DNA of 10,492 nt from Clostridia bacterium (GTDB lineage Bacteria > Bacillota > Clostridia > Christensenellales > Borkfalkiaceae): positions 1 to 10,492 of the forward strand of contig CAAGAM010000158.1 of NCBI GenBank assembly GCA_900767815.1, given 5' to 3'. Positions 5,827 through 10,492 of the stretch are shown here, piece after piece. The notes below the pieces were generated by a model. The model made no database searches and was not told the origin of the DNA. It saw nothing but the letters and a program-made list of their open reading frames with translations. The position numbers were made by a program, and so were the translations under genes. Position 1 is the first letter of the stretch, and each line of letters starts with the position of its first letter.

Positions 5827-6990
5827 TTATTTTTTGCTTTTTGAAGTAAGCCGAACGTAATCGGCATTTATCATGTCGGTCACTTCGTCCCACGTCTTGT
5901 ATAAGTCTCGCTTTGCGTTTGCCGAGACTTTTTCGTAAAGAGCCTTATCGCTTAAAACGTCTGCGATTTTATCGGCGTAGGCTTCCTCGTATGGCGCGCA
6001 TAAAAATCCGTTTGCGTTTTCTGTTATCGTTCCCGCCGTTTTTGCTCCGCGAAGGAAAAGGGTTGGCGTTCCCTGGCATGCCGCTTCTATCTGTACGAGT
6101 GAATTTGTGTCGTACATCGAAGGAAATAAAAACAGGTCTGCGCGCGCGTAGATTTTTTCGAGTGACTCTTTTTCCGAAATTCTGCCCGCAAAAATTACGT
6201 TTTCCGACAAGCCGAGTTGCTCCGTGAGAGCGTGAAGTTGGTCTTCGTCTTCGCCCGAACCTACGAAAAGCATTTTAAACGGGAAGTTTTTGTCCTTTAA
6301 GATGTTAAGCGAACGGACGATGAAATCGACGTTTTTAAGATAGTTTATCCGCCCGACAAATAGGAGCACATTTTCCTCTTCGTTAATCGAAAACATATCG
6401 TTAACGAACTTATAGGCGGACTTTTTATCGTCAATCGGCGTATGGTTCGTCGCGTTTGGACGGATAAAGCACGGAGAAGTAAGCCCGTACTCGTCTATAT
6501 ACATTTTTCTTATCGCTTCGTTGACGGTGTAACATTCGTCGCAGGCGTTGAAAACCTGCATGATGGCGCGCATGGCGATTTCTACGCTTGTTTTTAGTTT
6601 CAGCGTTCTCTCGAAGTCCTGCTTATATTGCGAGTGAAGAGTCGCAACGAGCGGAATTCCTTTTTTCAAAGCGTATTCCTTACCTATCATTCCCACGGTG
6701 AACGGGGAGTGGATGTGAACGACGTCGAAATTGCTTTTCCGAAGTTCGTTTATAAAAGAAATGTCGAGCGAGGGGAGCGGAAGAACGTAATCGAATTTCT
6801 GAGCCGACAAAGCTTCGCAGCGAACGACTTTGTAGGGGTAAATGTCGTCGTCGTGTTTTTCGGTTCCGCTCGGGCAGAAAACGGTGACATCGTTTCCCCG
6901 AGCCGTTAAAAGTCTTGCATAGTTATCGACGACTTTTATAACTCCGTCTATCATCGGATAAAAGACGTCGACGAAAAATCCTATTTTCAT
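5827..6990 (-). CDS. GT4 glycosyltransferase, diacylglycerol-glucosyltransferase type
   Basis: A 387-aa GT-B glycosyltransferase resembling clostridial and mycoplasmal enzymes that add glucose to diacylglycerol at the inner membrane face. The N-terminal acceptor half has MKIGFFVDVFYPMIDGV (1-17), VVHIHSPFTVG (90-100) and LVATLHSQYKQDF (114-126). The C-terminal donor half has LFVGRINYLKNVDFIV (210-225), LFVGSGED (241-248) and LFPSMYDTNSLVQIEAACQG (288-307). The usual E-x7-E is D294-x7-E302 here. Start 6990 is chosen because GGGAGG (plus-strand 6995-7000) sits just before it; an in-frame TTG at 7005 would put the ribosome site inside the gene. It follows the NFACT gene by 57 bp on the same strand and is probably co-transcribed. 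Another lipid- or polysaccharide-directed GT4 is possible; the acceptor is inferred. Confidence 0.85.
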   Translation of the reverse strand: MKIGFFVDVFYPMIDGVIKVVDNYARLLTARGNDVTVFCPSGTEKHDDDIYPYKVVRCEALSAQKFDYVLPLPSLDISFINELRKSNFDVVHIHSPFTVGMIGKEYALKKGIPLVATLHSQYKQDFERTLKLKTSVEIAMRAIMQVFNACDECYTVNEAIRKMYIDEYGLTSPCFIRPNATNHTPIDDKKSAYKFVNDMFSINEEENVLLFVGRINYLKNVDFIVRSLNILKDKNFPFKMLFVGSGEDEDQLHALTEQLGLSENVIFAGRISEKESLEKIYARADLFLFPSMYDTNSLVQIEAACQGTPTLFLRGAKTAGTITENANGFLCAPYEEAYADKIADVLSDKALYEKVSANAKRDLYKTWDEVTDMINADYVRLTSKSKK

Positions 6991-6999
6991 TATTCCTCC

Positions 7000-7015
7000 C
7001 GACAATAATTTGTCG
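7000..7015 (-). other. Small hairpin touching the glycosyltransferase ribosome site
   Basis: CGACAA (7000-7005), loop TAAT and TTGTCG (7010-7015) form a 6-bp hairpin. On the - strand its last base is the first G of the GGGAGG ribosome site. It might tune translation of the second gene, but it is short and may be chance. Confidence 0.35.
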
Positions 7016-7047
7016 ATGATGTTTTTTATAATCTTTCCGACCGATTT

Positions 7048-8730
7048 TTATACTTTCAAAAGTTCCGTATGTGCGGACGGAGAAACGAGAATGGTTTGTT
7101 GGTCGGTGTAAATAACGCTTCCCGCCTTGGCTTTCGGCGGCTTTTTGACGTGTTTTTTCTCGGTGAAATCGACGGGGACTTTGCTTCCGCCTTGCGCGTC
7201 CGAATAGTATGCGCAGATTTCCGCGGCGATAACTATCACGTTATCGGGGATTTCTCCGCCCTTTGTCTCTATAATCACGTGCGAGGAGTGGTAAGCTTTG
7301 GTGTGAAGCCACAAATCGTCCTTAAACGCCCTTGCCGTCAATCGGTCGTTCTGAATGTTGTTTTTTCCGCATTTGACGACGTAACCGTCAACGTCGTAAA
7401 CTCTGTACGGCGTTTCTTTCTCCTGTTTTTTGCGGAATTTCGGCTTCGGAAGAACGCCTTCTTCCATAAGTTCGTTTTCGATATCCTCGAAATCGGCAAC
7501 CGTTTCGGCTTTTAAAAGCTCGAGACGGACGGAATTGAGATATTCAAGCTCTTTTTCGGTCTGTTCTTTTTGCGGAACGACTATTTCGAGGGCGCGCTTT
7601 TCCTTGGCGTATTTTTTGAAATACCTCTGCGCGTTTTTGCTCGGCGTGAGGTTTTTGTCGAGCGTGATCTTCATCGGCTTCATATCGTCGTAATAATTTT
7701 CGACGGTAACTTCGCTTTCGCCCTCTTTAATCTTATAGATATACGCCGTGATAAGCTCGCCTTTTAGTTTAAGTTCGTCGAGGTTTTGACAAGACAGAAT
7801 TTTTTCGTTTTCGCCCTGAAGCTTTTTGGTGTTTTTCTTGATAAGCCCGTTAATTTTGTCGAGGAGTTGTTTTTGTTTTAAGTCGAACCCCTTTTTAACG
7901 TCCCGCGAAGTGTAGAAAACGTCCTGCCCTTCGGCGATCGTGTCGAAATACGTCTTTTCTCCGCCGACGGTGAGATAATCGAAAGCGTAAAAATCGCGAA
8001 GTTTTCCTTCGCCCGCGATATTCGGCTTTATCGGCGGATTGAAATATAAATCGTAAATTGTGCGATAGAGCTTTTCGGGGTCTCTTTCATCTCCGCATCT
8101 ATGGGCGAATTCGTTTGCCGTCTGATAAGAAAAACCCTTGAAATTGTTGAAGATAAAATTGCCAAAGTCCTCGCCGGAAAATGCCGATAATCGGCTTATA
8201 GCCTCACTTTCGTTAGTTAATTCGGCTTTGTCCTGAGGCTTCGGGAATTTATATTCCGCTCCCGAAAGGGTAACTCTCGTCGTCGCGACGTCCAAAGGCG
8301 CGTTTTTGAGGCAACCTAAAATCAGCCCGTTTTCGGTTAAAATCAGGTTGGAATATTTGCCCATTATTTCGGCGTAAAGAATCTTCGTGACGCTGTCTCT
8401 GAAATCGTTTTTGCAAAGAAACGTTACCGCGATTATTCTCTCCGTTCCCATGAGTTCGATTTTTTCGATCGACGCGCCGAGAAGGTGCTTACGAAGAAGC
8501 ATGCAGAAGTTCGGCGCGACTTTCGGGTTGGGCTTTTCCTTCGATATAAAGGATATTCTGCAATTTTCGGCGTTCGACGATAAAACGAGCGTTTTCGAGC
8601 CTATCGAAGAATAGGTCAAAAGGTAAACGTCGTCTTTATCGGGTTGCGAAACCTTGTTAATTTTAGCTCCGCTTAAAAGGTTATTCAGTTCTTTCGCGCT
8701 TTGAGAAAGCGTAAACGCGTCCTGAGGCAT
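7048..8730 (-). CDS. rqcH: NFACT family ribosome quality-control protein (RqcH/Rqc2 homologue)
   Basis: A 560-aa homologue of RqcH (also annotated FbpA or fibronectin-binding protein). It binds peptidyl-tRNA-blocked 50S subunits and recruits tRNA-Ala to add alanine tails that mark stalled chains for degradation. NFACT-N begins at MPQDAFTL and continues with LLSGAKINKVSQP (18-30) and the acidic-Arg pair Glu97-Arg98 (GTERI), where B. subtilis RqcH has Asp97-Arg98. A charged helical stretch at about 280-430 (KQKQLLDKINGLIKKN, RALEIVVPQKEQTEKELEYL) fits the coiled-coil arms. NFACT-R follows: CGKNNIQNDRLT (454-465), DLWLHTKAYHSSHVII (472-487) and KKPPKAKAGSVIYTDQQTI (529-547). The usual PGSHV is HSSHV here. 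The ATG is preceded by GGAGG (plus-strand CCTCC) at good spacing. It is the first gene of a two-gene unit with the glycosyltransferase and is divergent from tig. Confidence 0.92.
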   Translation of the reverse strand: MPQDAFTLSQSAKELNNLLSGAKINKVSQPDKDDVYLLTYSSIGSKTLVLSSNAENCRISFISKEKPNPKVAPNFCMLLRKHLLGASIEKIELMGTERIIAVTFLCKNDFRDSVTKILYAEIMGKYSNLILTENGLILGCLKNAPLDVATTRVTLSGAEYKFPKPQDKAELTNESEAISRLSAFSGEDFGNFIFNNFKGFSYQTANEFAHRCGDERDPEKLYRTIYDLYFNPPIKPNIAGEGKLRDFYAFDYLTVGGEKTYFDTIAEGQDVFYTSRDVKKGFDLKQKQLLDKINGLIKKNTKKLQGENEKILSCQNLDELKLKGELITAYIYKIKEGESEVTVENYYDDMKPMKITLDKNLTPSKNAQRYFKKYAKEKRALEIVVPQKEQTEKELEYLNSVRLELLKAETVADFEDIENELMEEGVLPKPKFRKKQEKETPYRVYDVDGYVVKCGKNNIQNDRLTARAFKDDLWLHTKAYHSSHVIIETKGGEIPDNVIVIAAEICAYYSDAQGGSKVPVDFTEKKHVKKPPKAKAGSVIYTDQQTILVSPSAHTELLKV

Positions 8731-8827
8731 AATTCCTCCGCTTCATGGTTTGGTAAAAACGGAAAAAACGGGCTTTTTCGATATAAAAACCTGCTCTTAC
8801 CGGGTCGGCTTGGTGATATTTATACCA

Positions 8828-8856
8828 ATTATATATAAAAATTTGATAAAAGTAAA
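8828..8856 (-). promoter_or_regulatory. Promoter of the NFACT-glycosyltransferase operon
   Basis: On the - strand, TTTACT (plus 8851-8856) and TATAAT (plus 8828-8833) are 17 bases apart. The transcript would have a leader of about 90 bases containing a weak A/T hairpin and then the GGAGG ribosome site. This is the best match in the spacer, not a unique one. Confidence 0.6.
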
Positions 8857-8861
8857 TTTTA

Positions 8862-8903
8862 TTGACACAAAAACTTGTAAAAAAAATAAAATTGTGCTAA
8901 AAT
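8862..8903 (+). promoter_or_regulatory. Overlapping promoters of tig
   Basis: Two arrangements fit. TTGTAA (8875-8880), 17 bases, TAAAAT (8898-8903) carries an extended -10 TG (8895-8896). TTGACA (8862-8867), 19 bases, TAAAAT (8887-8892) has a perfect -35 but long spacing. The -35 region starts only six bases from the -35 of the divergent NFACT promoter. The leader to the ATG is about 60 bases and includes AAGGAG at 8954-8959. Confidence 0.65.
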
Positions 8904-8969
8904 AGCAGAGCGAAAACAATCAAGATAAATTTATAGGAAGTAAAATTCCGTTTAAGGAGCAGTGCAGTT

Positions 8970-10289
8970 ATGAAATACACTTTCGAAAAAGGCGAGAAGA
9001 GTACCGTTAAGGTTACCGTAACCCTCACGGCAAAAGAATGGGCTACCATGCAGGATCAGGCTTACGAGAAGACCAAGGGCAAATATCAGATTCCCGGTTT
9101 CCGTAAGGGACATGTTCCCAAGTCCGTTATCGAGCAGACCTACGGTAAGGGCGCGTTTTACGAAGAAGCCGTCAACCTTGCTTTTTCCAAATATTATTAT
9201 GACGTTCTCGAGAAAGAGCCGACCATCGAGCCTATCGACAGACCTGACGTGGAAATCGACAAGCTCGACGCAAAAGGGCTTACTTTCTCTGCCGTAGTAC
9301 CCGTTAAACCCGAAGTTAAACTCGGCGAATACAAAGGTATAAAGATAGATAAAGTTGAGTATAATGTTAAAGACGACGACGTCGCGAGCGAAGTAAACAG
9401 GCTTTTAGAGCAGCATGCAACCGAAGAAAACGTCGAGGGCAGAGCGGCTAAAAAAGGAGATATTACCGTTATCGATTATAGCGGCGCGATCGACGGAGTG
9501 AAGTTTGCGGGCGGCACTGCCGAAAAGCAGAATTTAACGCTCGGCAGCGGAACGTTCATCCCCGGCTTCGAAGAACAGGTCGAAGGCATGAACGTCGGCG
9601 AAACCAAGGACATCACCGTTAAGTTCCCCGACGACTACGGCGCGGAAGACTTAAAGGGTAAAGAAGCGGTGTTCACCGTTACCCTTCACGAAATAAAGGA
9701 AAAGAAGCTTCCCGAGCTTACCGACGAGTTCGTTAAGGAAAAAACGGGCAACGAAACGGTTGAAGCATACAAGGCGAGCATCAAAGAAAAGCTTGAAAAA
9801 GCAAACGCGCAGAGAGCCGAGAGAGAAATCGAAGATAAGCTTATACAGGCGATCACCGATAAGAGCGAAGTCGAAATTCCCGACAGTCTTATCGAAAGAG
9901 AAATCGACAACATGGTACAGCAGGCTTCTTACAGACTTATGTATCAGGGTCTTAAGTTTGAAGATTATCTTAAATATACCAACCAGACCATGGACGCTTA
10001 CAGAGCGGGTCTTAAAGATTCCGCTAAGGAACACGTCAAAACTCAGCTCGTTATCGATAAGCTTTTAACCGACGAGAAGATTTCGGCGACGAAAGAAGAA
10101 ATCGACGCCAAGATTGCGGAGCAGGCTGCTTCCGTCGGCAAGGACGCGGAAGAATACGCTAAAACGGTAAGCGACAAACAGCGCGGTTATATCGAGAACG
10201 GTCTTATCATCGACAAACTTTTCAAATTCCTTAAAGAAAACAATACCATCGCGGGAGCCGCGAAGGGACGCCGCAAAACCGCAAAATAA
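8970..10289 (+). CDS. tig: Trigger factor (ribosome-associated chaperone and prolyl isomerase)
   Basis: A 439-aa trigger factor of normal length. It docks on ribosomal protein L23 at the exit tunnel, shields nascent chains and catalyses proline isomerisation. The N-terminal ribosome-binding domain carries the signature GFRKGHVP (43-50). The FKBP-type PPIase domain spans about 162-244: KGDITVIDYSGAIDG, then FAGGTAEKQNLTLGSG, FIPGFEEQVEGMNVGE and VFTVTLHEIKEK. The helical C-terminal chaperone domain follows from LPELTDEFV (248-256) to an Ala/Lys/Arg-rich tail (AKGRRKTAK). The start is set by AAGGAG (8954-8959) ten bases upstream and by the family's N-terminus (MKYTFEK). It has its own promoter, divergent from NFACT. 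No clear intrinsic terminator follows in the window; clpP or clpX often lies downstream in Firmicutes, but here the next element is the repeat at 10356. Confidence 0.97.
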   Translation: MKYTFEKGEKSTVKVTVTLTAKEWATMQDQAYEKTKGKYQIPGFRKGHVPKSVIEQTYGKGAFYEEAVNLAFSKYYYDVLEKEPTIEPIDRPDVEIDKLDAKGLTFSAVVPVKPEVKLGEYKGIKIDKVEYNVKDDDVASEVNRLLEQHATEENVEGRAAKKGDITVIDYSGAIDGVKFAGGTAEKQNLTLGSGTFIPGFEEQVEGMNVGETKDITVKFPDDYGAEDLKGKEAVFTVTLHEIKEKKLPELTDEFVKEKTGNETVEAYKASIKEKLEKANAQRAEREIEDKLIQAITDKSEVEIPDSLIEREIDNMVQQASYRLMYQGLKFEDYLKYTNQTMDAYRAGLKDSAKEHVKTQLVIDKLLTDEKISATKEEIDAKIAEQAASVGKDAEEYAKTVSDKQRGYIENGLIIDKLFKFLKENNTIAGAAKGRRKTAK

Positions 10290-10355
10290 ATCGGTTAGCC
10301 ACGAGTGATTGTGTTTGAACTCGGTCTTACGGCGTGTTTTCAGACTAATACTTTG
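10290..10355. other. Spacer after tig
   Basis: No gene is supported here. CGAGT and ACTCG can form a 5-bp hairpin around 10301-10322 without an adjacent T-run, so it is a poor terminator candidate. GTTAGCC occurs twice as a direct repeat (about 10294 and 10355), the second at the edge of the repeat copy. Confidence 0.35.
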
Positions 10356-10491
10356 TTAGCCGATAGAAACCCTAACAGAAACCCGCCTTGAAACCGTCTT
10401 TTTTATGCTTTACGGCAAATTCGCCCTCGTTGTATTTGCATACGACATCGGTTGCCTTTACCATAAATCATTAAAAAATACGGCTTCAAGG
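10356..10491 (-). repeat. Structured dispersed repeat, copy 2 (inverted)
   Basis: This is the reverse-orientation partner of 159-295. Long inverted arms lie at 10386-10407 and 10469-10491; the first arm reads CCTTGAAACCGTCTTTTTTATG's leading 12 bases as CCTTGAAACCGT. On the - strand GGCAA can pair with TTGCC, and GTAT (10443-10440) pairs with ATAC (10435-10432) around a GCAA tetraloop, so the nested fold of copy 1 is preserved. Where copy 1 has CTCTAAG in its outer arm, this copy has CTTGAAG, and the opposite arm changes to match at both positions. The window stops one base beyond the outer arm, so any extension on that side cannot be seen. Confidence 0.75.
10372..10464 (-). CDS. Possible 30-aa small ORF inside repeat copy 2
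   Basis: Within repeat copy 2 the - strand has an ATG at 10464 opening a 30-residue frame to a TAG at 10372-10374. It begins MVKATDVVCKYN, continues EGEFAVKHKKDG and ends FKAGFC. It is hydrophilic, with two cysteines (9 and 30) and a lysine-rich middle. No Shine-Dalgarno is seen. The matching frame of copy 1 begins with GTG, then carries a two-base shift, yet re-aligned residues still match (C-x-Y...EFA-x-K...KDG...AG) apart from an in-frame stop. This suggests either a former tiny gene spread with the repeat or coding-like appearance by descent. I do not recognise the peptide. Confidence 0.3.
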   Translation of the reverse strand: MVKATDVVCKYNEGEFAVKHKKDGFKAGFC

Positions 10492-10492
10492 T

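Noticed and set aside
6991..7005. Five-codon N-terminal extension of the glycosyltransferase from TTG
   Set aside because: It would translate the GGGAGG ribosome site; the ATG at 6990 matches the family N-terminus (MKIGFF).
8765..8782. A-run/T-run hairpin in the NFACT leader as an attenuator
   Set aside because: The stem is almost all A-T pairs, is not followed by a T-run on the transcribed strand, and shows no alternative pairing.
8810..8828. Palindrome-like TTGGT...ACCAA near the NFACT transcription start as an operator
   Set aside because: Only the outer five bases pair cleanly; the centre does not, so it may be chance.
1..10492. CRISPR array, tRNA or rRNA genes
   Set aside because: No regularly spaced repeats, cloverleaf-like segments or rRNA-conserved words were seen on either strand.

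Overview
The window looks like a chromosome segment from an uncultured low-to-moderate GC Firmicute of the class Clostridia. This is inferred from the gene families (CadC-type regulator, DegV, GT4 lipid-type glycosyltransferase, NFACT/RqcH, trigger factor), the GGAGG-type ribosome sites and the TTGACA/TATAAT promoters. I cannot name a genus.

Left edge (1-560): no confident gene. Positions 159-295 hold a structured repeat. It runs into a short ORF (202-483) that looks chimeric or remnant, and the region closes with a strong intrinsic terminator (509-555). A second copy of the same repeat, about 80% identical by hand alignment and in the opposite orientation, lies at the right edge (10356-10491). 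The two copies share a long-stem inverted-repeat architecture, and two stem positions have changed on both sides so that pairing is kept.

Metal-resistance operon (585-3330, + strand): a perfect-consensus promoter (TTGACA-N17-TATAAT) with an ArsR/SmtB-type operator at the transcription start drives three genes. These are a CadC-like repressor, a stand-alone heavy-metal-binding (HMA) protein and a Zn/Cd/Pb P1B-type ATPase that lacks its own N-terminal HMA domain. A 14-bp perfect hairpin with a T-run ends the unit. When Cd/Pb/Zn binds the repressor, the efflux pump is expressed.

Centre (3382-5829): a DegV/FakB-like fatty-acid-binding protein (- strand) is divergent from an MFS permease of the sugar-transporter (FHS-like) type (+ strand). 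A GC-rich hairpin separates the permease from the convergent glycosyltransferase.

Right half (5827-10289): an apparent two-gene - strand operon encodes an NFACT/RqcH-like ribosome quality-control protein followed by a GT4 glycosyltransferase. Divergent from it is the trigger-factor gene (tig, + strand). The 239-bp intergenic region carries back-to-back promoters, so two nascent-chain factors, a chaperone and a rescue factor, are transcribed from one shared region.

Most genes are ordinary for the group. The least explained signal is the pair of inverted, structure-conserving repeats at the edges and the small ORFs inside them.
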